Of a DNA stretch of 64,000 bases, positions 43,346 to 52,164 are shown in pieces (position 1 is the first letter of the stretch; the number at the start of each line of letters is the position of its first letter). Both the position numbers and the translations under genes were made by a program. The notes under the pieces were generated by a model. It was not told where the DNA came from and ran no database searches. It was given only the letters and a program-made list of their open reading frames with translations. The stretch spans positions 186,001 to 250,000 of the forward strand of contig NZ_CP114280.1 in NCBI RefSeq assembly GCF_029635795.1, written 5' to 3'. Source of the DNA: Dickeya lacustris. GTDB lineage: Bacteria > Pseudomonadota > Gammaproteobacteria > Enterobacterales > Enterobacteriaceae.

Positions 43346-43376
43346 TTGACCTTCCCGTTACTGGAAGGTGCACGCT
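43346..43376 (+). promoter_or_regulatory. CueR-type copper-responsive promoter of cueO
   Basis: TTGACC (43346-43351) and CACGCT (43371-43376) are separated by 19 bases, the stretched spacing used by MerR-family activators. The spacer holds the inverted repeat ACCTTCC/GGAAGGT (43349-43369), essentially the CueR box of E. coli copA and cueO. Copper induction of cueO is therefore expected. Confidence 0.85.
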
Positions 43377-43427
43377 CTTTCCCGAATACCGTGGTTCCAT
43401 GCACCGTTTCATGCACAGGAGAGAGCA

Positions 43428-45149
43428 ATGCAGCGTCGCGAATTTATCAAGCTGGCCGCCATATTAGGCTCTGCCAGTGTCTTGCCCTGGTGGAGTGCCT
43501 TCTCTTGGGCGGGCACGCAGCCTGACTTGCCGATTCCACCCCGTCTGACGCCAGATGCCAGCGGGAACATCGCCTTGACGTTACAGACAGGCAGTATGCG
43601 CTGGGTGGATAAGGCACCGACTACAACCTGGGGCATTAATGGCGGTTTCCTCGGGCCCGCACTGCAATTAGAGCAAGGGCAGTCGGTCACTATCCATGTC
43701 ACCAATACGCTGGCGCAAGCCGCCACCTTGCACTGGCATGGCCTAGAGGTGCCGGGGGAGGCCGACGGCGGCCCGCAGGCGCTGATTGAGCCGGGCGCGC
43801 GCTGGACGACCTCGTTTCGCGTGGAGCAACCTGCCGCCACCGCATGGTTTCATCCACACACTCACGGCACGACCGGGCGGCAGGTGGCGATGGGGCTTGG
43901 CGGATTGATCCTGATTCAGGATGCCACCAGCCGGGCACTGCCGCTGCCGTCACAGTGGGGCGTTGATGATATTCCGCTGGTATTACAAGACAAGCGGTTA
44001 GGTAGCGATGGCCAGATTGATTATCAACTCGATGTGATGTCGGCAGCGGTGGGCTGGTTTGGCGATTTGATGCTGACTAATGGCGTGCGTTACCCGCAGC
44101 ATCAGGCTCCGCGTGGTTGGCTACGGTTAAGACTGCTGAACGGATGTAACGCCCGTTCACTGAACGTGGCGGCCAGCGATGGCCGCACGCTGTATGTGAT
44201 TGGCAGTGATGGCGGGCTGCTGGCCGAGCCGGTTGCCCTGACCAGCCTGACTATCCTGATGGGCGAGCGCTTTGAGGTGATGGTGGATGCGCGCGATGGC
44301 AATGCCTTTGATCTGGTTGCTCTGCCGGTCACACAAATGGGTATGACGCTCGCGCCGTTCGACAAGCCATTGCCGTTACTGCGCATTCAGCCAACGCTGT
44401 CGCCTACAGCGGGCGCGCTACCCACCACATTGGCGACGTTACCGGCACTTCCCGCTACGACAGGGCTGAAAACCCGGCAATTGCAATTATCGATGGATCC
44501 ACAGCTCGACAAGCTGGGGATGCAGGCATTAATGCAACGTTACGGTATGCAGGCGATGGCGGGTATGAACATGTCGCATGGCGACATGGCAATGACGCAT
44601 CAGAGCATGGATCACAGCGGCGTGAACCCCAGCAGTATGAACCCCAGCAGTATGAACCCCAGCAGTATGAATCACAGCAGTATGAATCACAGCAGTATGA
44701 ACCACGGCGACATGAACCACGGCGGTATGCAACATGGCGATATGGCGGATAACCCCAGCGGTGCGCCGATGGCGCATGGCAATCCAGGCCAGCCTGAGCC
44801 ATGGTTCATGTCAGGCAATCGCATCAACGATACCGCGTTTCAGATGGCGCAGCCGATGTTTGATGTCAAACGCGGTGAGCTGGAAGTCTGGCGCATTTCC
44901 GGGCAGGGCGACATGATGCTGCACCCGTTCCATATTCACGGCACCCGGTTTCGTATTTTGTCAGAGAACGGTAAACCCCCTGCGCCGCACCGCCGTGGCT
45001 GGAAAGACATTGTGCATGTCGAAGGGGCAGACAGCGAGGTGTTAGTGCAGTTTAACCATCTGGCCCCGCGTGAACGGGCATTTATGGCGCATTGCCATCT
45101 GCTGGAGCACGAAGACACCGGCATGATGCTGGCATTTACGGTGTCTTAA
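43428..45149 (+). CDS. cueO: CueO-like multicopper oxidase with Met/His-rich repeat
   Basis: This is a periplasmic cuprous oxidase for copper tolerance. It has a Tat-type signal ([20 protein letters not shown]). All copper-ligand motifs are present: [29 protein letters not shown] and [15 protein letters not shown] Met/His-rich segment at about residues 379-445 ([15 protein letters not shown] units) corresponds to the substrate-copper-binding insert of CueO. ATG 43428 follows AGGAGAG. The gene lies behind a CueR-type promoter. The length of 573 residues is a little longer than E. coli CueO because of the repeats. Confidence 0.92.
   Translation: MQRREFIKLAAILGSASVLPWWSAFSWAGTQPDLPIPPRLTPDASGNIALTLQTGSMRWVDKAPTTTWGINGGFLGPALQLEQGQSVTIHVTNTLAQAATLHWHGLEVPGEADGGPQALIEPGARWTTSFRVEQPAATAWFHPHTHGTTGRQVAMGLGGLILIQDATSRALPLPSQWGVDDIPLVLQDKRLGSDGQIDYQLDVMSAAVGWFGDLMLTNGVRYPQHQAPRGWLRLRLLNGCNARSLNVAASDGRTLYVIGSDGGLLAEPVALTSLTILMGERFEVMVDARDGNAFDLVALPVTQMGMTLAPFDKPLPLLRIQPTLSPTAGALPTTLATLPALPATTGLKTRQLQLSMDPQLDKLGMQALMQRYGMQAMAGMNMSHGDMAMTHQSMDHSGVNPSSMNPSSMNPSSMNHSSMNHSSMNHGDMNHGGMQHGDMADNPSGAPMAHGNPGQPEPWFMSGNRINDTAFQMAQPMFDVKRGELEVWRISGQGDMMLHPFHIHGTRFRILSENGKPPAPHRRGWKDIVHVEGADSEVLVQFNHLAPRERAFMAHCHLLEHEDTGMMLAFTVS
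44622..44726 (+). repeat. 15-bp tandem repeats coding [10 protein letters not shown] in cueO
   Basis: About seven consecutive 15-base units (agcagtatgaacccc, agcagtatgaatcac, ggcgacatgaaccac and relatives) encode pentapeptides ending in Asn-Pro or Asn-His after a Met. The identical DNA in several units suggests recent slippage expansion. Copy number could vary between strains. Confidence 0.85.
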
Positions 45150-45594
45150 CGCTTAACGCCGGGGAGAGCCGCTGCCGTTCGTCGCTCGATATCACGCTTG
45201 CGTCAGTTGTGGCGAGCTGCTGCTCTTCCTGACGCCTGTCAAACGCGTCACGCGCCTTTGCCACTTCCGGCAGATATTCTACCGTCCAGCGGTAGAGCGC
45301 CTGAAAGGGCTCTTTGAGAGTATGGCCGAGCGGCGTGATGTGATATTCCACCGCAATCGGTGAAAAAGTCAGCACCCGGCGGGCGACAATACCGTTACGT
45401 TCCAGCTTGCGCAGGCACTGAGTCAGGGCTTTTTGGGTAATCCCCTCGAGGCTGCGTTTGATTTCGTTAAAACGCAGCGGCTTATCGCACAGTGCGCCCA
45501 GCACCAGTACCGACCATTTATCGGCGATTTGCTCAAGCAAAAAACGGCTGGGGCAGTGCGCGTGGGAGAAAGGCGTAGAACAAGATTTCAGCAT
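45136..45594 (-). CDS. HxlR family transcriptional regulator
   Basis: This is a winged-helix regulator of the HxlR type: [22 protein letters not shown] with an early Cys (often redox- or electrophile-sensing in the family), [20 protein letters not shown] and a wing ([12 protein letters not shown]). ATG 45594 (MLKSCSTP, after AAGGAT) is preferred to the upstream frame start. It is divergent from an old yellow enzyme gene, an arrangement in which such regulators usually control the neighbour. The C-terminal tail after about residue 115 is charged and atypical. Confidence 0.85.
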   Translation of the reverse strand: MLKSCSTPFSHAHCPSRFLLEQIADKWSVLVLGALCDKPLRFNEIKRSLEGITQKALTQCLRKLERNGIVARRVLTFSPIAVEYHITPLGHTLKEPFQALYRWTVEYLPEVAKARDAFDRRQEEQQLATTDASVISSDERQRLSPALSVKTP

Positions 45595-45694
45595 GGCAGT
45601 ATCCTTAAGGCTACCTGGTAGCATTAATGTGCCTGATTGACACTTGGTTTACATTGTATACCATCACGGGTTCATGCCCAAGGAGATGACGTAT

Positions 45695-46808
45695 ATGGCC
45701 AATGTTGATGTTCTGTTTCGTCCGTTCAAACTTAAAACGCTGGAATTAAAAAACCGCATCGTAATGGCTCCGATGACGCGCACCTTTGCCCCAGAAGGCA
45801 TCCCCGGTGAGGATATCGCAGCCTATTATCGCCGTCGCGCTGAAGGTGAGGTTGGACTGATTCTGTCTGAGGGTACGGTTGTTGAGCGCCCAGGGGCGCG
45901 TAACCATCCTGGTATTCCGCTTTTCCATGGCGAGGCTGCGCTCAATGGCTGGCAGAATGTGGTTAAGCAAGTACATTCCGCTGGCGGAAAAATGGGGCCG
46001 CAAATATGGCATGTTGGCTCTGTGCCGGTGCAAGGCGTCGAGTGGCAGCCTGAGTATATTGAAAGCCCCTCAGGGCTGTTTGCGCCGGATAATGCGCGCG
46101 GTCAATGCCATGACCGAAGAAGATATTGCCGATACCATCGCGGCTTTTGCCCGCGCAGCGGCAGAGGCGAAACGACTGGGTTTTGATACGCTGGAATTGC
46201 ATGGCGCGCACGGCTATCTGATCGATCAGTTCTTCTGGGGTGAAACCAATCAGCGTACCGATCTGTTCGGTGGTGCGACTATCAAGCAACGCTCGCGCTT
46301 TGCCGCTGAAGTAGTGAAGAGTGTGCGTGCGGCGGTTGGCCCCGATTTCCCGCTGATTTTACGAGTCAGCCAGTGGAAACAGCAGGACTATGGTGCTCGT
46401 CTGGCTCCTACGCCGCTGGCGATGGAGGATTGGCTGTCACCTTTGGTTGAAGCGGGTGTGGATATCCTGCACTGTTCACAGCGTCGTTTCTGGGAACCAG
46501 AGTTTCCAGAACTTGATGGTGAAAACGGGCTGAACTTTGCGGGTTGGGCGAAGAAAGTGACCGGTGCTGCCACTATTAGCGTGGGTTCCGTTGGTTTATC
46601 GGATGAGTTTTTCAGCGCGTTTGCAGGAAAAGGTTCAAGCCCCGCCGGACTTGATAAACTGCTTGAGCGCCTGGAGCGAGATGAATTTGATCTGATTGCC
46701 GTAGGCCGTGCTCTGATAACGGATGCTCAGTGGGTAGCAAAAGTTCATCGTCAGGAGCTCGATAGCCTGAAAGGGTTTGATGTTGCGTCACTGGGTCAAT
46801 TGGTGTAA
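45695..46808 (+). CDS. Old yellow enzyme family NADH:flavin oxidoreductase, apparent frameshift
   Basis: This is an FMN-dependent ene-reductase of the OYE/NemA class, which reduces electrophilic enones, nitro esters or maleimides. N-terminal FRPFKLKTLELKNRIVMAPMTR and, in a second frame, LHGAHGYLIDQFFWGETNQRTD and DLIAVGRALITDAQWV are diagnostic. The frames join if one G near 46100 is removed (PDNAR then VNAMTEEDIADTI), giving about 370 residues. Without correction the protein stops before the barrel is complete. ATG 45695 follows AAGGAG. It is probably under the divergent HxlR regulator. Confidence 0.85.
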
Positions 46809-46882
46809 ACGCCCCGGCGCACGCGCTAGCGCTGCGTAAAAAACCATTGGCTTCGTCAAGTCATTGACTTCATCAAGCCATC

Positions 46883-46910
46883 TGCGCTGCCTGTGTACGC
46901 GGGCAGCGCA
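46883..46910. terminator. Hairpin between the OYE and Nudix genes
   Basis: A perfect 9-bp stem (TGCGCTGCC / GGCAGCGCA) sits between two convergent genes and probably terminates one or both. T runs are weak. Confidence 0.55.
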
Positions 46911-46914
46911 ATAT

Positions 46915-47406
46915 TCAGGCCAGCATGCGCATCGCCGCATTAACGACAAAGCGGCTCTCTTCGCTGATTAACCCATCTGCCGGGATATCGTCAGGCTGGC
47001 GTACTATCTGCCATGCATCATGCTCATCTGCATTGAGCTTTATCTCTTCTTGCATGACATCGACAAGAAAATTCCACTGGCGTATTTTCTCGTTATCCGG
47101 CGTCAGATAATCAAAAAAGCCCAGATAATGACGAATATAGCGCAAGCGCAGGCCAGTCTCCTCTTGTAATTCCCGCATCAGTGTCGCCATCAGGTTATGA
47201 TCACTCGGCTCCCGGCCTCCGCCTGGAATTTCCCAGTAGCCAGGGAGCAGGGCGGCATTCGCGCTGCGGCGCACCAGTAAAATCCCGCCGTGAAAAACGA
47301 CGGCGGCGGACATCGTTTGCCGGGTGATCCCTTCCTGTTTAGCCTGAAACTCAAACTGACACAGCATACGGGTGTAGGCGCTATCCTGCGGCGAAAACAA
47401 AAACAT
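46915..47406 (-). CDS. Nudix hydrolase family protein
   Basis: This is a 163-residue Nudix-fold protein likely to hydrolyse a nucleoside diphosphate derivative; the substrate is unknown. The Nudix box (GGGREPSDHN, then RELQEETGL) is recognisable. Its first conserved Glu appears as Asp, and the spacing to RELQEE is one residue longer than the textbook pattern. The metal-binding RExxEE core is intact. A 40-residue N-terminal extension precedes the domain. It is monocistronic by position. Confidence 0.8.
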   Translation of the reverse strand: MFLFSPQDSAYTRMLCQFEFQAKQEGITRQTMSAAVVFHGGILLVRRSANAALLPGYWEIPGGGREPSDHNLMATLMRELQEETGLRLRYIRHYLGFFDYLTPDNEKIRQWNFLVDVMQEEIKLNADEHDAWQIVRQPDDIPADGLISEESRFVVNAAMRMLA

Positions 47407-47554
47407 ATTGTTATACCTACCTTGAGAGAATGTGAGCGTATCCGACCGACCATGCTAGGGTTGGTTTATTACAGTGATATTTCACATTTGAAATTAATTC
47501 AATAGAGATCTTTACAAAGCGAGGTAAAAAATTGACACAGAGAGGATTGGTTTA

Positions 47555-47580
47555 GAAAAGCCTGCTTGCGCAGGCTTAAA
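47555..47580 (-). terminator. Terminator of the RNase I gene
   Basis: The stem AAGCCTGC / GCAGGCTT (47558-47577, loop TTGC), with T runs on the minus strand, lies about 20 bases past the RNase stop. Confidence 0.85.
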
Positions 47581-47600
47581 AAGGGGAGTGGTGTGGTTAA

Positions 47601-48239
47601 TTAGCGCACGTTAGGGACACGAATGTTGCCGTCGCGGCACTGTGATTTAACCGATTTTGCGCAGGATTGGAAATTCAGGTTTTTATCAAGACACACCCGC
47701 ACTTCAGAAAGCTCAGGGCCGCTACAGACAGCCACAATGCCGTCTTTCGGAATCGCAGGGTTGCTTTGACGGAAAGTGTTCAGAATCTGGTCGGCAGTCA
47801 TTTGCAGCGGGCTGGCGGGTGCCTGGAAGCTTGGCGGGATCGTCACGCTGGTCACGGCTTTGTCCGCCGCCTGCAGATACCCTGTAGCGCCCAGTCCACT
47901 GCACGTACCGTGTTTTTCCCACTCGTGGGTCAGTAATGCATCGGTCGGGAACAACGTATTACCATACTTACGTTGTTGTGCGTTTAGCGTAGCGATTGGC
48001 GGGCAGCTCTCAGGCCAGCCGCCATTGGTGTATTGCGGCCATAATCCGTGCAACACGAAACCATACCCCTTGGTACACTGCTCATTGCTGGCATGTGTCA
48101 GGCAAAAAGTGGGCGACCAGGACAACGTTAACAGGTAATAATCAAAAACACCGGCGGTGCCCTTGGCGTAGCTTGCTGGGCTGGTTAGCGTGGCGATAGC
48201 CAGAATAGCGCCGACAATCAACGAATAGATTTTTCTCAT
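47601..48239 (-). CDS. rna: Ribonuclease I, RNase T2 family, periplasmic
   Basis: This is an exported RNase that degrades RNA through 2',3'-cyclic intermediates. A signal peptide is clear (MRKIYSLIVGAILAIATL, then TSPASYA). Both catalytic segments of the T2 family are present: FVLHGLWPQY (CAS1) and LLTHEWEKHGTCSG (CAS2). Several Cys residues suit periplasmic disulfides. ATG 48239 after CAGGAG is preferred to an in-frame start nine codons upstream. Mature length is near 190 residues, shorter than E. coli RNase I but within the family. Confidence 0.88.
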   Translation of the reverse strand: MRKIYSLIVGAILAIATLTSPASYAKGTAGVFDYYLLTLSWSPTFCLTHASNEQCTKGYGFVLHGLWPQYTNGGWPESCPPIATLNAQQRKYGNTLFPTDALLTHEWEKHGTCSGLGATGYLQAADKAVTSVTIPPSFQAPASPLQMTADQILNTFRQSNPAIPKDGIVAVCSGPELSEVRVCLDKNLNFQSCAKSVKSQCRDGNIRVPNVR

Positions 48240-48535
48240 TTCATCTGCTCCTGTCTTATTTTCCATGCTTCAGGTGAGTAAATTTTTTTACACCAGATAT
48301 AAAAACAACCATCGTGTTGATGCAAACGGGCTGGCCCGTATCGGATATTTAGCGCCCTATGTTTTTATGATAAATAGCCGTAATAACACGCTGACAATGC
48401 GCTGCATCAGCTTGACGGAGTATCAGCATAAAAAGCATAACGATAAGGCGCGGTGAGATGTATTTAGGGTATAAACTCACCGAATGTCAATTTTTGTCAG
48501 AAATTAATTTGCTGTCATTCTGTAATTAATGAATA

Positions 48536-48662
48536 TATACCCTAAATAATTCGGGTTGCAGGAAGGCGGCGACGCAGCGAATCCCCAGGAGCTTACTCAG
48601 GTAAGTGACTGGGGTGAGCGAGGAAAGCCAACGTACCTGCAACTTGAAGGATGACGGGTATA
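48536..48662. repeat. ERIC intergenic repeat (127 bp)
   Basis: A full-length ERIC element: the ends are TATACCC and GGGTATA in inverted orientation, and the core carries AATCCCCAGGAGCTTAC and GTAAGTGACTGGGGTGAGCG, the segments used to define ERIC. The length is exactly 127 bases. ERICs are non-coding miniature elements found between genes of enterobacteria. Confidence 0.95.
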
Positions 48663-48885
48663 GCAATAATAATGGGGCTAATCGGTAGACGCGCGATAAC
48701 ATCGACCGCGCAATCATCACCTTGCTGCCGTTTGTTTCTGAGCGATGGGCGAGGGGGTGCGAGAATGTTGCCATTCGCTGGCAAGAGGGCGCTGAATAGG
48801 AAACGGGTTGGCAGAAACGTGCCATATGCGCTGACTAAAATCCCCGAAGTAAGCGTAATAGACATCGGGGACATTGAATTAATCG

Positions 48886-48916
48886 ATCAATGAATCAATG
48901 AATCAATGAATCAATG
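48886..48916. repeat. Octamer tandem repeat at the gstA stop
   Basis: ATCAATGA is repeated head to tail three times (48886-48909), followed by a partial copy, and the last units run across the gstA stop codon (48911-48913). Slippage here could alter the C-terminus of GstA. Confidence 0.8.
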
Positions 48917-49519
48917 GCGGTTTTCTGCAAGCAAGGTTGCTTTTACCGCCGGACGCTCGGCAACACGCGTCATATAGGCATTGAGTGCGCTTAAATCAGA
49001 CAAATCTACGTTTGCGTAAGCGGCCCAGCGCGTCACCGTAAACAGGTAGGCATCCGCTATGCTAAAGCGCTCACCACAAAACCAGGGTTGCGCGCTCAGG
49101 CGCTGATTGATACGGACAAACAGGGTGCGTAGCCGTTCACGAGCGGTCACTTGCGTGCTTTCATGCGTCGTCTGGCGAAACAAAGGCGAGAACGTTTTAT
49201 GTAACTCGCTGCTGATAAAGTTCAGCGCTTCCTGTAATTGATAACGCCCTAACGTTCCGTTTTCTGGTGCCAGCGCCTTGGCAGGAACCTGATCGGCCAG
49301 ATATTGCAAAATCGCCACGCCTTCACTTAACGGTGTGCCATCTTCCAACACCAGTAACGGCACTTGCCCGGTAGGTGAAATATGATAGTAATCACTGCCA
49401 TCTTCCAGCGTATGAGTCGCAAGGTTTACCGGTATAGCAGTAAAAGGCAATTCTGATTCACGCAGAATAATATGCGATGCCATCGAACAGGCTCCTGGAG
49501 TGTAATAGAGTGTTATCAT
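48911..49519 (-). CDS. gstA: GstA, glutathione S-transferase
   Basis: This is a cytosolic glutathione S-transferase of the beta class. The N-terminal thioredoxin-like domain has LYYTPGACSMASHI, including the Cys10-type residue used by beta-class enzymes, and TGQVPLL with the cis-Pro. The helical domain ends in FSIADAYLFTVTRWA. The 202 residues align with E. coli GstA. It conjugates glutathione to electrophiles and helps in oxidative stress. It stands alone. Confidence 0.9.
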   Translation of the reverse strand: MITLYYTPGACSMASHIILRESELPFTAIPVNLATHTLEDGSDYYHISPTGQVPLLVLEDGTPLSEGVAILQYLADQVPAKALAPENGTLGRYQLQEALNFISSELHKTFSPLFRQTTHESTQVTARERLRTLFVRINQRLSAQPWFCGERFSIADAYLFTVTRWAAYANVDLSDLSALNAYMTRVAERPAVKATLLAENRH

Positions 49520-49696
49520 AATAATTCAGCTATCCGTTCAGGTGATTAATAATAGACAACGGCATGCCGCAGTTGGTATTGCCGTTGACATAAGTTACCA
49601 TAATTCAGTGCATTAGCATTAAGCGCTTTGTGCCCTCAGTGAGGGAGATAGTGAGGGATATAGATGATAAAAAATAAGCATCAGCATGCTTCATCC

Positions 49697-50137
49697 TTAT
49701 TTTTTATTAAGCTCAGGTAATTTTCCGTGGGTGAGGAAAAAATCCCAAAGTAATTTACGCTCAAGGTATTTTATATAAGTCGATGTGTAACTATTGTTTG
49801 GTGCTATCGGGCAAACAGAAATCCAAATATGATGTTGAGGAACGGTATGAACCCTCTCTCCGTCAATCACTTTCATGTGTTTATTACGAAAAGTATTACC
49901 GCCGGAGTGACCGGCTTTCTCATTAAAGGCTGAAACCGCGAACTGATTAATGCGACGGATAAGCTCTTGTGAGGTGGTTTCACCAATATAAATAATCGCC
50001 TTATTGCTGGTTTCGCTATCGCCGGGATAAACGGCACTCTGTGCAATCATATAGACGCCTGGCTCGTTAGGATACTTATTAATATCTTGTTTTTGAGTCA
50101 GATTGACCCAAGGGTAAAACGCACAATCCTCGAACAT
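49697..50137 (-). CDS. GIY-YIG-like small protein of unknown role
   Basis: This 146-residue protein looks like a stand-alone GIY-YIG nuclease domain. It has G27-V-Y29 in EPGVYMI, Y50-I-G52 in AIIYIGETT, an Arg pair at 61-62, a Glu in YLERKLLW that fits the metal site, and a late Asn (LPELNKK). I do not recognise a specific family. No partner gene or mobile element is adjacent, and the local DNA is A+T-rich. It could be a selfish nuclease remnant, a repair enzyme or a toxin; none of these is shown. Confidence 0.65.
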   Translation of the reverse strand: MFEDCAFYPWVNLTQKQDINKYPNEPGVYMIAQSAVYPGDSETSNKAIIYIGETTSQELIRRINQFAVSAFNEKAGHSGGNTFRNKHMKVIDGERVHTVPQHHIWISVCPIAPNNSYTSTYIKYLERKLLWDFFLTHGKLPELNKK

Positions 50138-50437
50138 ATATCACGTGCCTTATTGGTCTGTTATTAATGAGAGCATCATACCCTATTTCATTGACGCTTC
50201 AGCAGAGAGTCAATGCATTCGGCAACCTTATCTTTTTTTGCAGGGCTTTGATATCAATAGAAATATATGATAGGTCATTGCTAAAACACGCTGGCTATTT
50301 TTAATATTGGCCGCCAAGGAGGATGCCCCTCAACCAGAGAGTTAATGAAACAAATAATGCAGCGACTAATTTTCGTTATAAAGTTATAAAAAATGGCTCA
50401 CCGGTATTCAGGCGGCGTTCTTACTCATTGATACGTG

Positions 50438-50465
50438 ACGATCCCGACGTGCTTGTCGGGATCGT
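50438..50465. terminator. Perfect 11-bp dyad in a gene-free gap
   Basis: ACGATCCCGAC / GTCGGGATCGT with a 6-base loop lies in the 450-base gap downstream of the substrate-binding protein gene. No T run follows on either strand, so it may be a terminator stem or a binding site. The rest of the gap shows no convincing gene. Confidence 0.45.
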
Positions 50466-50590
50466 GGTGTTGACGATGCGAACCCGCAGGCCGCAGGGCA
50501 TGAGATTCTTTTATCGCTTGTGTGTCACGGGGGATGTCTATCTGTGCCAGATGTCTATCCGTGCCCGTTGGGTTTGGCGAAAAAAGAGGC

Positions 50591-51712
50591 TCAGTTTGCC
50601 AGTGGCGTTTCCGGGCGTGGGCCTAACCAACCGGGGGTCGGTTCGCCTTTGACTTCACCAACATACAAACTCATTTGAGCGCGGAAACGTTCAACGGCAC
50701 CGCGATCGGACATGAAATCAGCAAAGGCCTGTGGGTTGGTGTTGCTGTATTCCCAGATGCGTTTGTAGCCTGCTGGCGGTGCGACGTCCGTGCGTACTGA
50801 CCACATGCGTGCGACTTGCGTTTGGGTTTGTGGGTCAAGCAACCAGCTCAGATATAGCTTCGCGCCTTCGGGATGTTTAGCCTGCTTGAGGATGGCGGCA
50901 CGCTGCGCCCAGGAGACGAAGGGGTCGCTTTTCGGTAGCACAAACCGGGTGACGGCATTAGCCGCAGGCACCAGTGCGCCAGAGCTGGCAACGGTTGCGC
51001 TGTATTTGCCGGTGGTGATTTGCGCGCCCGGTACGTTCGTGCCACGCACATAAACCGGGTCTTGTTCTTGCAGTTTTTCAACATATTCCCAGCCGTATTT
51101 ATCGACCACCTGTTTGTACCAAAACAGTACCGCATCGTCATCGTTAGGGTAGGCCAGAATCAGGTTGCCTTTTAGGTCTGGACGCAGGTAGTCATTGGCT
51201 TCGCGCGGCCAGGATTTTTCGTCGAGTAACTGGGTGTTGACCAGATTGCTAAACGCAATCACATACGCGCCAGTCCATGCGCCGTCTGCATCGCGAAACG
51301 CAGGATAGACACTGTCCCAGCCGACCGGTTTGTAGTTGAGTAAGACACCCTGCTTCTTCCAGCGCGGGAAATTCTGCACCGTTTGTAACTGCACGACATC
51401 GGCCACCAGCGTATTGGTTGCCAGTTGATTATCGATGCGGGCGTCATGGTATTTGCTGTAATCAACGATGATATTGAGTTTCATGCCGGGGAAACGGTTC
51501 TCAAATGCCTGCTTGAACCCCGTTTGTTGGGACTGAACATCGCCGCCGGCATAGACCGTCACGGTGCCGCCTTCTTTCAGCGCGCTTTGATAGATTTGAT
51601 CCAGCGATCGGTTATCCGTCGTTAGCGCCGCCTGGCTTTGCCAGGCGCTAAATCCGGCGATCGTCGCCAGCGTCAGCAGGGTGTTCTTCAGGTACTTCCC
51701 AGTGTATTGCAT
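50591..51712 (-). CDS. ABC transporter periplasmic substrate-binding protein
   Basis: This is an exported binding protein of 373 residues. The N-terminal signal (KNTLLTLATIAGFSAWQSQA) is followed by a fold resembling iron(III)/polyamine/thiamine-type binding proteins (GGTVTVYAGGDVQSQQTGF, GTNVPGAQITTGKYSATVAS). The ligand cannot be named from sequence. No permease or ATPase gene is adjacent, so it is an orphan component. It is preceded by a 450-base gap that should hold its promoter. Confidence 0.8.
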   Translation of the reverse strand: MQYTGKYLKNTLLTLATIAGFSAWQSQAALTTDNRSLDQIYQSALKEGGTVTVYAGGDVQSQQTGFKQAFENRFPGMKLNIIVDYSKYHDARIDNQLATNTLVADVVQLQTVQNFPRWKKQGVLLNYKPVGWDSVYPAFRDADGAWTGAYVIAFSNLVNTQLLDEKSWPREANDYLRPDLKGNLILAYPNDDDAVLFWYKQVVDKYGWEYVEKLQEQDPVYVRGTNVPGAQITTGKYSATVASSGALVPAANAVTRFVLPKSDPFVSWAQRAAILKQAKHPEGAKLYLSWLLDPQTQTQVARMWSVRTDVAPPAGYKRIWEYSNTNPQAFADFMSDRGAVERFRAQMSLYVGEVKGEPTPGWLGPRPETPLAN

Positions 51713-52131
51713 TGTAGTCTCCTTGACTCAGGGCGTCGTACCCGCGTTGCAGATTAACTGCAACCGGTAGCGAGATAATCGGCACATCCTTGAGGTGATG
51801 TGCTGGCTGACAGCCTAAGCGGATTAGACAAAAAGCGACAGGAAGAAAAAATGAATGAATTGATTAAAAAAATTGAAGTAACGTGATGCGGTAAAGCTGG
51901 CAATATCGGGCTATAAAACGGATAAAAATAAACAACATTCCGGTTTGCTATCATTTTTGCACACGGATTCACTGTGTTTTTTACTTTAGTTCGGCCAATG
52001 CGTTGAAGATGTTTTTCTGTGATGTTTATCACGGAAATACGGCGAAAAGGTAACGGCTGCGAACAATACACCCCGAACGCGCGACAGGCGAAGTGAAATA
52101 AAATACAACGAAGTAAGACACCAAAGAGAGC
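51713..52131. other. Gene-free region upstream of the substrate-binding protein gene
   Basis: About 420 bases, A+T-rich between 51830 and 51970, contain no convincing gene. It probably includes the promoter of the minus-strand binding-protein gene. I see no recognisable operator. Confidence 0.4.
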
Positions 52132-52156
52132 AGGAACGCCCCGAATGGGCGTTCCT
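52132..52156 (-). terminator. Terminator after the Ser-rich protein gene
   Basis: A perfect 10-bp stem (AGGAACGCCC / GGGCGTTCCT) begins 9 bases past the stop of the minus-strand Ser-rich gene. The downstream tract on the minus strand is only moderately T-rich. Confidence 0.7.
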
Positions 52157-52164
52157 GATGATAA

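Noticed and set aside
50323..50652. 109-codon plus-strand frame downstream of the substrate-binding protein gene
   Set aside because: It overlaps the 3' end of that gene in antisense, has no good ribosome-binding site and matches nothing I know.
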